Under the pieces are notes generated by a model. That model was not told the DNA's origin. It did not search any database and saw only the letters and a program-made list of their open reading frames with translations. DNA of 6,459 nt from the NCBI RefSeq assembly GCF_003248505.1, contig NZ_QFOA01000119.1, positions 1-6,459 of the forward strand. The letters are read 5' to 3'. Shown here piece after piece: positions 1 through 6,406 of this stretch (its first letter is position 1; the number at the start of each line of letters is the position of its first letter). The position numbers and the translations under genes were made by a program. This DNA comes from Sphingobium sp. (lineage in GTDB: Bacteria > Pseudomonadota > Alphaproteobacteria > Sphingomonadales > Sphingomonadaceae).

Positions 1-261
1 CTATCCCCGATCTCGTCCGACACCCGCCACCCCGCTCAAAGAGCGGCAATCATCCCGGCGAATGCCCGGCATGCAAGGCGGCCGTCAGACCCCGCTTACT
101 CAGCAAAACCCTCTACAAGGGTCGCAATGCCATCGAGCGCATGTTCTGCCGCCTCAAGGACTGCCGACGCCTCGCCACCCGCTACGACAAACTCGCCGCC
201 AACTTCCTCGGTAACATCCACCTCGCCGCCGCCATCATGTGGTGGTTATGAGACTCGGCCC
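1..261 (+). mobile_element. Right part of an IS5-family insertion sequence
   Basis: The transposase stops at 249-251 and IS5-family elements usually end within a few tens of bases of the stop. The sequence GACTCGGCCC immediately after the stop, followed by CTAG at 261-264, fits an element end next to a short TA-containing target, as used by this family. The other end is outside the window, so neither the inverted repeat nor a target duplication can be confirmed. The exact boundary is inferred. Confidence 0.55.
3..251 (+). CDS. IS5-family transposase, C-terminal fragment
   Basis: This is the end of a DDE transposase open from the window edge; the N-terminus lies outside. The recognisable part starts near base 111 and reads LYKGRNAIERMFCRLKD, followed by RRLATRYDKLAANFLGNIHL and a WWL terminus. 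That is the classic C-terminal signature of IS5-family enzymes (IS427/IS1031-like groups). The Glu in NAIERMF is the expected third catalytic acidic residue of the DDE triad. The roughly 36 codons before this block contain a PPRSKSG stretch resembling the usual PxRSNRK motif, but it lies further from LYKGRN than I expect. The fragment may therefore carry an indel or frameshift upstream of base 105. Alternatives are few: the family call is firm, the subgroup is not. The protein would cut and join the ends of its own insertion sequence. Whether the gene is intact cannot be judged here. Confidence 0.85.
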   Translation: MPDLVRHPPPRSKSGNHPGECPACKAAVRPRLLSKTLYKGRNAIERMFCRLKDCRRLATRYDKLAANFLGNIHLAAAIMWWL

Positions 262-736
262 TAGTTGCCGCATCTCGCGCTTTAGCATGTGTCGGCATAA
301 TCAGCCGTTGATCAAACGTGCTCCCCTGATGGCTCCGGATCCATTGATAACCGGATTATCCGAAACGTGCTCTTTCGAGGCTGGACTAGGAATGGCGGGT
401 AAGTCCCAGCCTTGGTCTCAAGCGGAATGCCCGCTCATGGGCGCGCCATTTTCCCAATAGAACGGCTTGGATGGGCGCAAACCGGGCGCTCTGTAGAGCG
501 TCCGAATCGACCGCGACTGATGACCGACCGACCTAACCGTCCTCGTATCGCTAATGTTACCGTGAGTGTTCGAATAATGCACAGAGGCCATCTGGACCGC
601 AGGCGCCTGGCAGCGCGCCGATAGCCGCTCTACGACAACGCGGCGACCAGCTCTGCGGCAAACTGATCGAGGCAACCGCCCCTTACATCCCGACGCCTTA
701 CGTCTCCCGTAGCATAGCCGCCGATTTCCGACGCCG
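252..736. other. Gene-free stretch beside the IS5 end
   Basis: I find no convincing gene here. The short open frames on both strands lack ribosome binding sites and familiar protein motifs, and the long minus-strand frame running to 418 is a shadow of the downstream gene. Composition between about 270 and 580 is less GC-biased than the flanking genes, consistent with old intergenic or decayed DNA. Two small symmetric sites are visible. Overlapping palindromes lie at 346-362 (GATAA-CCGGA-TTATC and CGGAT-T-ATCCG). A stem lies at 484-503 (GGGCGCTC, loop TGTA, GAGCGTCC, one G-T pair). No T-run follows the stem, so it does not look like an intrinsic terminator. Bases 600-720 are GC-rich again and could be the remnant of a coding region. 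Confidence 0.5.
484..503. repeat. Hairpin-forming inverted repeat in the gene-free stretch
   Basis: GGGCGCTC and GAGCGTCC pair over eight positions, including one G-T pair, around a TGTA loop. The core CGCTCT-GT-AGAGCG is perfectly symmetric. It could be an operator or the relic of an element end. There is no T-tract on either strand, so a terminator role is unlikely. The symmetry is directly visible; the role is unknown. Confidence 0.4.
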
Positions 737-846
737 ATCTTGGGCGTGTGCGTGGGCCGGAGAGCAGGGAGCGGAGAGGGGAGGAGGGCTGGGGCGACGG
801 ACCCGGGGCGGTCGACTGCCTCTTCCGTGCCTCTGGAGATTATCCC
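737..846 (+). promoter_or_regulatory. G-rich 5' leader of the first operon
   Basis: The leader begins with ATCTTGG at 737 and TGTGCGT with GGC up to 757. G tracts follow at 767-769, 778-781, 786-788 and 791-794, then GACGG at 796-800. The Shine-Dalgarno GGAG (835-838) stands eight bases before the ATG at 847. The same order of elements occurs before the GHKL gene (2703-2805), with 16 of 21 bases identical in the opening block. The short arms ACGCC (731-735) and GGCGT (743-747) can pair around the ATCTTG core. The G tracts come close to a G-quadruplex pattern, but the first loop is eight bases. The arrangement suggests a shared untranslated leader and transcription start close to 737. I cannot assign a clear -35/-10 pair. 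Confidence 0.5.
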
Positions 847-1308
847 ATGGATGTGATCGTTTCCCGCACCCGCATCGCCGGGTGCGCGCCTCTCTATTCC
901 TATCGTGCGCTGGTCCCGCTGGAAGGCGTCGATCCCGATCGGCGACACCGCGTTGCGGTCCTGCATGTCCAGACCGCGACCATCCGTGCGGCATGCACGC
1001 GCATTGCCGACACGATTGCGCCCCATCGTTGGTTCGAACGGGATATCGCCGTTTCCTTTGGCCTCGCCGCCCAGCTCGGCCTCGCCGCGCGGCGCATCGA
1101 AGCGCTTCTGCTGCAGTCGGTGTTTCCCGAGATGACCACCTGGTTGGCGCCGATCGCGCTTCGGCTCGACCATGACCCGGGAAGCGCGTCCCACCGCGTC
1201 GCGACCATCGATCTCAATGCCGCTTTCGATGCCGTCGTCCCGCGCATCGACACCCTGACAGCCGCCGAACTGGCGCCGCCTCGGTCCATCGATCGCCGCG
1301 CCGCCTGA
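847..1308 (+). CDS. Hypothetical protein, 153 aa
   Basis: I do not recognise the family. The ATG at 847 is preferred over the in-frame ATG at 748 for two reasons. It has a GGAG eight bases upstream, and the extra N-terminus would be encoded by the G-rich leader and looks untranslated. The protein is soluble-looking, with no signal peptide or membrane segment. It alternates short strands (YSYRALVPL, RVAVLHVQ) with amphipathic helices rich in Ala and Arg (TIRAACTRIADTIA, AAQLGLAARRIEALLLQ), which suggests a small alpha/beta fold. The last 20 residues are polar and probably disordered. It is followed after 16 bases by the DUF5983-containing gene, so the two are almost certainly co-transcribed. 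Codon use matches its neighbours and no frameshift is seen. The gene call is good; function is unknown. Confidence 0.78.
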   Translation: MDVIVSRTRIAGCAPLYSYRALVPLEGVDPDRRHRVAVLHVQTATIRAACTRIADTIAPHRWFERDIAVSFGLAAQLGLAARRIEALLLQSVFPEMTTWLAPIALRLDHDPGSASHRVATIDLNAAFDAVVPRIDTLTAAELAPPRSIDRRAA

Positions 1309-1324
1309 TCCAGGAAACTCGCAC

Positions 1325-2407
1325 ATGATACATTACACACTTTCCCATCTCGAAGCGGCCGCCTCCCTGTGGGAAGCGGTTCTCGACCTGCGCGACCATC
1401 CGGCCGCCGAACCCGACGCTCTCGTTCGTGCGCTGGCGATCCGCAAATCGTTCGAGGCGATCGGGACCTGCGCCATGCGCATCATTGTCGTGGGCTGGAT
1501 CGATGCGGTCGATGCCGCCTGGTACAGGAACCAGGAGACCTGCCCCTTCTGTTTCGACTGGTCCTTTGTGAAACAGTGGGTCATCGACACCATCGACTGG
1601 TCGGATCCCGATAATCCGGCGATCCGGATAGATGCTTCGGGCACTGACATGACGGACAATGTGACTACGGCGGCCCAAGCGGGGGCGAAGTCGGCCGGGC
1701 CAGCGGGGCCGCAAATCACTCGGCACGATCATGTCGCCCTGCTCGCCCGCGTGCGCGCTGCCCTGGAGAGGCCGGACAGCCTCGATGCCGCCGCGCGCGC
1801 CGCATTGATCGGGGTGATCGGCGCCAGCGAAAGCGGGCTCAGGGTTTGTGCGCTGCCCTGGCCGATTGATGTCCATCTGGGCATCATCGAGCACCGTCAT
1901 GGCATCAATTTCTACGCAGGCCTGAACCGTGACGTTCTCGTCGCGGAGATGGCGGAATATGCGCGCGAATGGTGGAAGGAGATCGGCGACAGGCGCGATC
2001 CGAATACGCTGCCAGATGACGAGGTCATGGCCGCCTATTTCGACGATCACCCTTCGGAAAGCTATTCGACCGAGATCCTGCGCCTGCTGCCTCTCCCGGC
2101 AGTCCGCTCAGTCTCTTCGATTGAAAGCGGCGCCTACTGCGTGCTCTCGACAGCCCATCTGACGGTGCAGACGGCCGGCCTTCTCGACAAATGGGCCTGC
2201 TGGCCTCCGAGCGACCGCCCCATCGACATCGCCGCCTCCGTCTATGGCTGGTTCGTGCCGACGCGGCCGCTACCCGATAACCGTCGGGCGCAGATTCCGG
2301 ATGATCTTCAGGAGATCATCGCGTTCGGACGTGATCGGGGCTTCCAGTTCCTGCTGCTCGACTGCGACGCGGATCGTGCCGCCGATCTCCCCGTCCACGA
2401 CTGGTGA
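1325..2407 (+). CDS. Two-part protein with C-terminal DUF5983-like domain, 360 aa
   Basis: Translation starts at ATG 1325, with AGGA at 1312-1315, second in an operon with the 153-aa gene. Residues 1-105 form one unit holding CPFCFDWSFV (73-82) and IDTIDWSD, where the CxxC pair (C73, C76) could bind metal or simply be structural. Residues 106-131 are a low-complexity Ala/Gly/Thr linker containing an internal Met (109). The middle part (132-265) carries NFYAGLNRDVLVAEMAEYAREWW and LPDDEVMAAYFDDHPSE, segments I associate with plasmid-borne hypothetical proteins. Residues 268-360 match my recollection of the DUF5983 pattern: STAHLT, a YGWFVPT strand, IPDDLQEIIAFGRDRG, a final LLLDCDAD strand and LPVHDW at the very end. 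DUF5983 proteins occur on mobile elements and have no known activity that I can cite. There is no signal peptide or membrane segment. The gene is probably cytoplasmic and accessory. It could be a fusion of two smaller genes joined at the linker. Confidence 0.85.
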   Translation: MIHYTLSHLEAAASLWEAVLDLRDHPAAEPDALVRALAIRKSFEAIGTCAMRIIVVGWIDAVDAAWYRNQETCPFCFDWSFVKQWVIDTIDWSDPDNPAIRIDASGTDMTDNVTTAAQAGAKSAGPAGPQITRHDHVALLARVRAALERPDSLDAAARAALIGVIGASESGLRVCALPWPIDVHLGIIEHRHGINFYAGLNRDVLVAEMAEYAREWWKEIGDRRDPNTLPDDEVMAAYFDDHPSESYSTEILRLLPLPAVRSVSSIESGAYCVLSTAHLTVQTAGLLDKWACWPPSDRPIDIAASVYGWFVPTRPLPDNRRAQIPDDLQEIIAFGRDRGFQFLLLDCDADRAADLPVHDW

Positions 2408-2499
2408 CCGTATCGAGGAACGGCTTACCAGCCGGGAAGAGTCTGGTTGGCATCCCGCCGGCGATGGGCTCCACTCGGAATACCATTGCCTTCAATCCA

Positions 2500-2664
2500 T
2501 CATGGAGCGCCCGCGCCGGCCTCCAGCAGCGGCAGCAGCATCGCATGGAGGGCATCCTCCGCGCGCTCGCGCCGGGGTGCATCGCTTGAGGCCAAGTCCT
2601 TGCGCATCCAGTCGGGCAGTCGCCGCACGAGGTCCCGCAGTTTCACATCGTTTGAATCGCTCAT
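2500..2664 (-). CDS. Small hypothetical protein, 54 aa, antisense to the main genes
   Basis: This short gene reads from ATG at 2664 down to TGA at 2502-2500. A strong purine-rich ribosome binding site (AAAGAGGAGG) lies directly upstream on the same strand. The AGGAGG core is only two bases from the ATG, but the overlapping AAGAGG has a normal gap of five. The product begins MSDSNDVKLRDLVRRLPDWM. It then has a charged helix (RKDLASSDAPRRERAEDAL) and a hydrophobic helix (AMLLPLLEAG), giving two or three amphipathic helices with no signal or membrane segment. It looks like a small helical partner or regulator protein, but no family can be named. It lies tail-to-tail with the DUF5983-like gene (92 bases between stops). 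It is divergent from the GHKL ATPase gene, with a shared upstream region that holds an inverted repeat. Competing plus-strand frames here have no ribosome binding site. Confidence 0.72.
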   Translation of the reverse strand: MSDSNDVKLRDLVRRLPDWMRKDLASSDAPRRERAEDALHAMLLPLLEAGAGAP

Positions 2665-2680
2665 CGCCTCCTCTTTGCAG

Positions 2681-2731
2681 GACGCTCACCGCGACGACAA
2701 CTATCTTGGCGCTTTGCGTCGGCAGAGCGTC
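2681..2731. repeat. Inverted repeat in the divergent intergenic region
   Basis: GACGCTC (2681-2687) is perfectly complementary to GAGCGTC (2725-2731). Further in, GACG (2693-2696) pairs with CGTC (2717-2720) across a small internal loop, leaving about 20 bases in the loop. It lies between the divergent starts of the 54-aa gene and the GHKL ATPase gene. It overlaps the opening block of the G-rich leader. It could be an operator controlling both directions or an RNA stem. No regulator is known. Confidence 0.45.
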
Positions 2732-2805
2732 AAGCCGGGACGAAAGGGAAGGGGGCAGGGTAGGGGAGACGGCCGGTTGGTCCGTCGCCGAGACAGGAGA
2801 TGATC
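2703..2805 (+). promoter_or_regulatory. G-rich 5' leader of the GHKL ATPase gene
   Basis: The leader opens with ATCTTGG (2703-2709) and TTTGCGTCGGC (2713-2723), as does the leader at 737. G tracts follow at 2746-2748, 2751-2755, 2758-2760 and 2763-2766, separated by two-base loops, which is a textbook G-quadruplex pattern on the coding strand. Next comes GACGGCC (2768-2774), which can pair with GGTCCGTC (2779-2786) around GGTT with one bulged T. The AGGAG at 2795-2799 is the ribosome binding site. A TTGCAG at 2675-2680 with AACTAT 18 bases on is a weak promoter candidate only. Confidence 0.5.
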
Positions 2806-4485
2806 ATGCTTCTTCCCGCCACGATCGAGATCGCGGTCAGCCAGGATGCCATTCGCTGCGCGTCCCGCCTTGTCGCGAGTAGCGCGCTCGCTGCGATCCA
2901 CGAAATCCTGCAGAATTGCCGCCGGGCCGGCGCGCAGCGCGTCATGATCAACCTTGTCGAGGAAGATGGCCGCGCCTTTCTCGATATCCACGATGACGGC
3001 TGCGGCATCGATAATCCCGCAGCGCTCCTGACCCTCGGTTTATCCGATTGGGGCGACGATATCATGCGGCGTGAGGATCCGGCCGGCATTGGCCTGTTCA
3101 GCCTTGCCGGCCATGCCATCGAGATCCACGCCTTCTCGCCCGCGATGGGACACGGCTGGAAGGTCCGGATTCCCGCTGAATCCTGGAATGGCGACAGGGC
3201 GCTCGAACCCGAACCGTGCGACCTCAGCTGGGAAACGATGGTCCGCATCGAGATATCCGGCGACTGGAAGATGGGCATTCGTTCGACCATTGCTGAGGCC
3301 GCCCGTTACTATCCCTTGCCGGTGACGCTGGACGGTGCGCTGCTGCCCCGTGAGGATTTTCTCGAGGATGCGCTGCTGATCGAAGAGGCCTGCGGTTGCC
3401 GTATCGGCGTCTATAAAGGCAATTTGGTCCAGCAGGATGGCCCCTGCATCAACTTCCATGGTTTGGCCGTCCCGTGCTCTCTTCCCAATATATTCGAGTT
3501 GAAGAGGCAGGACTGCCGCTGGTCCGTTCGCATCGATGTGATCGACGCGCCTGAAATTCGCCTCGCCCTGCCGGCCCGCCGCGCGGTGATCGCGAACGAG
3601 GCGATGAAAGCGCTGCGCATCGCCATGGAACGGGCCCTATACACGGCCATCGCCGCCCAGGAGGATCATCGCCTGCCCTTCGCCTTATGGCTGCGGGCTC
3701 GAGGACTCGGTGTGACGCTGCCCGCGGTACGGCCAGGGCTCTCGATCTGGGATCCATCGTCCGACGATGAACATCAAAAGCCCGCGGACGGGATGACTAT
3801 CCTAGAAATTGCCTCTGCGGGCGCAATGATGATTGTCCCGTCGCTGCGCTCCGAGATCGCGCAGGCGCTGGCGCTCGCCCACCATCAGCCGCCGCTTCAG
3901 GATTTCGTGCTGGTGGAGGAGGAACGCTGGCTCGACGGCTATGACTGGTACGACGCTCTACCGATCATCCTCTACGTTTCCTTCCGGATTTACCGGGACG
4001 GCATCGAATATCCTTATGGTGAAGACGACCGCCTTCCATGCGGTTTCGCTTCAGGTTTCGTCGACAGGATCGTTGCCGACCTGGAGATCGCCGAGACCGG
4101 GCATGAGGATGCGCCGCGGCACGTCCATTCCATTGAAATCCCGGCCCTGGTCTGTCCCACTGGCAGTTGGGATATCGAGGAGGCCGTGATCCTTGTGACC
4201 CGCGGCGGCGGTATCGACCCGGATCGCCTGGGATGCGTGATCCACGCGACGCTGTTTTCTTCGCGCGACGATGCCGACACCGATAGCTGGGAGACCCAGT
4301 CCCGCGCCTTCGCGCGCGAAGCCCGGCAGGTGGCGACCGGCATTCTTCTGGGGGAGGACGCCGCCACCCTCGAGGCCATTGTCATGGAGGCGCGGCAGCA
4401 TCTCGCCTGTCTGATCCCGAAGGATCGCCGGATTGTCATCCCCGCGGATCGCGGCGGCATCACTGCCGATTTCATGCCGGGCTGA
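2806..4485 (+). CDS. GHKL (Bergerat-fold) ATPase, 559 aa
   Basis: The start is placed at ATG 2806, six bases after AGGAG. The in-frame ATG at 2800 directly abuts that site and is too close to be used. The N-terminal domain has all the ATP-binding boxes of the GHKL superfamily (Hsp90, MutL, gyrase B, histidine kinases): the N box EILQN (E33, N37), the G1 box DDGCGI (D63, G65, G67) and a glycine lid DPAGIGLFSLAG (91-102). No histidine-kinase phosphoacceptor domain, transmembrane segment or receiver is seen, and the AGIGLFSL lid resembles Hsp90 and MutL more than kinases. Residues about 140-300 continue as strands and helices that could be the second domain typical of Hsp90/MutL-like proteins (LALPARRAVIANEAMKALRIAMERAL). 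Residues 330-559 are unlike anything I can name and include acidic and aromatic stretches (LVEEERWLDGYDWYDAL). It leads a probable operon with the HerA-like ATPase 76 bases on. The likely role is an ATP-driven conformational switch acting on DNA or a protein client; this is inference. Confidence 0.88.
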   Translation: MLLPATIEIAVSQDAIRCASRLVASSALAAIHEILQNCRRAGAQRVMINLVEEDGRAFLDIHDDGCGIDNPAALLTLGLSDWGDDIMRREDPAGIGLFSLAGHAIEIHAFSPAMGHGWKVRIPAESWNGDRALEPEPCDLSWETMVRIEISGDWKMGIRSTIAEAARYYPLPVTLDGALLPREDFLEDALLIEEACGCRIGVYKGNLVQQDGPCINFHGLAVPCSLPNIFELKRQDCRWSVRIDVIDAPEIRLALPARRAVIANEAMKALRIAMERALYTAIAAQEDHRLPFALWLRARGLGVTLPAVRPGLSIWDPSSDDEHQKPADGMTILEIASAGAMMIVPSLRSEIAQALALAHHQPPLQDFVLVEEERWLDGYDWYDALPIILYVSFRIYRDGIEYPYGEDDRLPCGFASGFVDRIVADLEIAETGHEDAPRHVHSIEIPALVCPTGSWDIEEAVILVTRGGGIDPDRLGCVIHATLFSSRDDADTDSWETQSRAFAREARQVATGILLGEDAATLEAIVMEARQHLACLIPKDRRIVIPADRGGITADFMPG

Positions 4486-4561
4486 GACGCTGCCGCCCGA
4501 ACCCATCCCCTGAGCAGCAGATCCGGCGTCCGCACACGATGCCGACGGAAGGAGCACGCCC

Positions 4562-5764
4562 ATGACCATCGCCACTCATGACTTCACCCGCAATGCGAAA
4601 GTTCCGCTCGGTCACTGTTCGGCCGGCACGCTGGAACTGGATCTCGGCAAACTGATGTCGGGCCGATGCCTGATCCAGGGATCGTCGGGCGCAGGCAAGA
4701 GCCAGACGCTGCGCCGGATCATCGAGGAGGCCTTCGATTATCTGACCACGATCATCGTCGATCCCGAAGGCGAGTTCGCCAATCTTGCCGCGCATATCGG
4801 CGCCACCACCGTCATCGCGCGCGACTATGCCAATGACGGTCTTACCGCGCTCGCGCTGCGCACCCGCCAGCACCGCATTGCCCTGCATCTCGATCTCACG
4901 GATCTGGAGCCCGACCACCGCATTGAGAAGGCCGCCGCCTTCTTCGCAGGGCTCCTCTCGGCGCCGCGCGAGCATTGGGCACACACGGTGCTGGTCTGCA
5001 TCGATGAAGCGCATCTGCTCGCACCGCATATGGCGGCCTCGGCCCGCGACGCCGAAACACGCCGCCTAGGCGTCGCTACCCTCACTGACATGTGCGCGCG
5101 CGGGCGCAAACGCGGGATTGGCACGATCATCGCCACGCAGCGTCTCGCCAAGCTCGCCAGTTCAGTGGTCTCCGAACTGCATAATCACCTGATCGGTCTC
5201 AACGTCTTTGACCGTGACGTGGCGCGCGCCGCTGACCTGCTCGGCTTCGCCAGCGATCAGGCGGCGCTGCTCCGCCAGTTGCCGCCGGGAGAGTTCTTCG
5301 CCTTCGGACCCGCGCTCTCGCCCCTGCCGGTACTGGCGAAGATCGATCCCACGATCACACCGCATATCGGTCGAACACCCGATCTGGTCGCCGCCGCCGA
5401 TCTCGACGCGGACGAGAGCCGCACGCTCCTCGATCTAGACACCTTGCGCGAGGTCGCACCAGCCAGGACCACCCATGCCGTCATGCGGGGGCAACGCGCG
5501 CTCGACGCTTTCCTGCTCGATCCCGCTGCATCCGCCGCCGCACGCATCGTCGGGGCGCTGGGCAGCATCGCGCCTAACGCGACCACCGCAGATGATCTTG
5601 CGCGCCATCTCGCGCTCCCCACCACTGACATCGACGCCGGTCTCGATCTGCTCGCCGCGATCGGCGCCTCGGACACCATGCCGCGCGGCGATACGCGTAT
5701 CGCGCGCCTGTCGGCCCGGTTGCGCCTGCGCGTCGTCGACACTCCAGTCGTCGGCTTGGCCTGA
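4562..5764 (+). CDS. HerA/DUF87-like P-loop ATPase, 400 aa
   Basis: ATG 4562 follows AAGGAG (4549-4554) by seven bases. After a short N-terminal strand region (1-38) comes the Walker A motif GSSGAGKS (40-47). It is followed by IIVDPEGEF (64-72), the DPxGE/DxxGE motif typical of HerA, VirB4 and TraG-like DNA motors. Walker B is VLVCIDEAH (143-151, D148-E149). The motif RGRKRGIGTIIATQR (180-194) holds the sensor Gln and a conserved arginine-rich turn. FDRDVARAADLLGF and LPPGEFFAFG (239-248) complete the HerA-like core. Residues 320-390 look like a small helical, possibly winged-helix, tail (TTADDLARHLALPTTDIDAGLDLLAAIG). The protein lacks transmembrane helices, so it is cytoplasmic and not a VirD4-type coupling protein. 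Family members form hexameric rings that move along double-stranded DNA, often with a nuclease; none is visible here. It sits between the GHKL ATPase and the repeat DNA-binding gene, whose ribosome binding site touches its stop codon. Confidence 0.9.
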   Translation: MTIATHDFTRNAKVPLGHCSAGTLELDLGKLMSGRCLIQGSSGAGKSQTLRRIIEEAFDYLTTIIVDPEGEFANLAAHIGATTVIARDYANDGLTALALRTRQHRIALHLDLTDLEPDHRIEKAAAFFAGLLSAPREHWAHTVLVCIDEAHLLAPHMAASARDAETRRLGVATLTDMCARGRKRGIGTIIATQRLAKLASSVVSELHNHLIGLNVFDRDVARAADLLGFASDQAALLRQLPPGEFFAFGPALSPLPVLAKIDPTITPHIGRTPDLVAAADLDADESRTLLDLDTLREVAPARTTHAVMRGQRALDAFLLDPAASAAARIVGALGSIAPNATTADDLARHLALPTTDIDAGLDLLAAIGASDTMPRGDTRIARLSARLRLRVVDTPVVGLA

Positions 5765-5776
5765 AGGAAGCCCACC

Positions 5777-6406
5777 ATGACCCAAACCAGCTTTGATCTC
5801 GACGCCGATATCGTCGAACTGACCCCGTTCGTCCCCGCGACGGAGACCGCGCCGACCATTCCGCTCTCTGAACTGGCTTTCCGCGCGGATGCGTGGCTTC
5901 CCGATGAGACGGCGCGCCTCCGCGCGGCATTTATCGACGATTGCACGATGGAGGAGATCGCCGCCCGGCTTAGGCGGTCCCGGGCCGCCGTCGCTACCCG
6001 GATCCATGACCTGGGCCTGCGCCGTAATTCGCGGCAAGCATGGAGCGACTGGGACGATGAGGAACTGGCGCGCTGCTACGCTCACGAGTCGACCGCGACA
6101 TTGGCGGCGCGGCTGGGCCGCGGGGTGAGCGCGCTCTATGCCCGCGCCCGGCTGCTCGGCCTCTCCGAGCCCGGATCCCCGCCGTACAGTGGCTGGGAGG
6201 ACGCGCAGCTGCGCGCCGGCTACGCGAAAGGCGTTCCTGTCGCGCAGATCGCGAGCCTGATCGGGCGACCCTTCGCCGGTGTCATCTCGCGCGCTTCGGC
6301 GCTGGGGCTGCGCCATGCCTGCCAGCCGGACGACTGGAGCGACGCGGAAATTAACCGCGCCCTAGAGCAGTTTTCGATCATTCTGGTTCATAGCCGCACG
6401 ATCTGA
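5777..6406 (+). pseudogene. Myb/SANT-like repeat DNA-binding protein, truncated by an IS630-family end
   Basis: Translation starts at ATG 5777; AAGGAAG (5764-5770) overlaps the previous stop, showing tight coupling to the HerA-like gene. After an acidic, probably flexible N-terminus (1-38), tandem repeats of about 47-52 residues begin with Trp at 40, 92, 140 and 187. Each runs: W, acidic residues, LRAxY-like helix, T/V-xx-IAxxLxR, then xAVxxRxxxLGL. Examples are MEEIAARLRRSRAAVATRIHDLGL and VAQIASLIGR. This is the tri-helical HTH pattern of SANT/Myb-like and GcrA/sigma-4-like domains, so it should bind DNA through repeated helix-turn-helix units. The fourth repeat stops after DDWSDAEINRAL (185-196). 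From 6365 the reading frame runs into the insertion-sequence end and adds 13 foreign residues (EQFSIILVHSRTI) before TGA. The original protein was therefore longer. The shortened product might still be made and bind DNA through three intact repeats. Confidence 0.82.

Noticed and set aside
239..624. Short plus-strand frames after the IS5 end (73 and 70 aa)
   Set aside because: They have no ribosome binding sites and no protein-like pattern; the first begins inside the transposase gene.
418..1326. Long minus-strand open frame (302 aa) opposite the 153-aa gene
   Set aside because: It is rich in Arg and Gly, has no ribosome binding site or recognisable motif, and runs through the G-rich leader and non-coding DNA. 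High GC makes such shadow frames common; the plus-strand gene has a proper start and operon context.
1214..2050. Minus-strand frame of 278 aa opposite the DUF5983-like gene
   Set aside because: It is a shadow of a gene with clear domain signatures and has low-complexity Arg/Gly/Pro composition.
2408..2499. Possible intrinsic terminator between the convergent genes
   Set aside because: A weak stem (CGGCT-TACC-AGCCG at 2421-2434) exists, but there is no T-run on either strand.
2244..2882. Plus-strand frame of 212 aa across the intergenic region
   Set aside because: It overlaps the end of the DUF5983-like gene, the antisense small gene and the G-rich leader, with no ribosome binding site and composition typical of a shadow frame.
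5435..6316. Minus-strand frame of 293 aa opposite the HerA-like and repeat genes
   Set aside because: It spans the junction of two well-supported genes on the other strand and shows no motifs.
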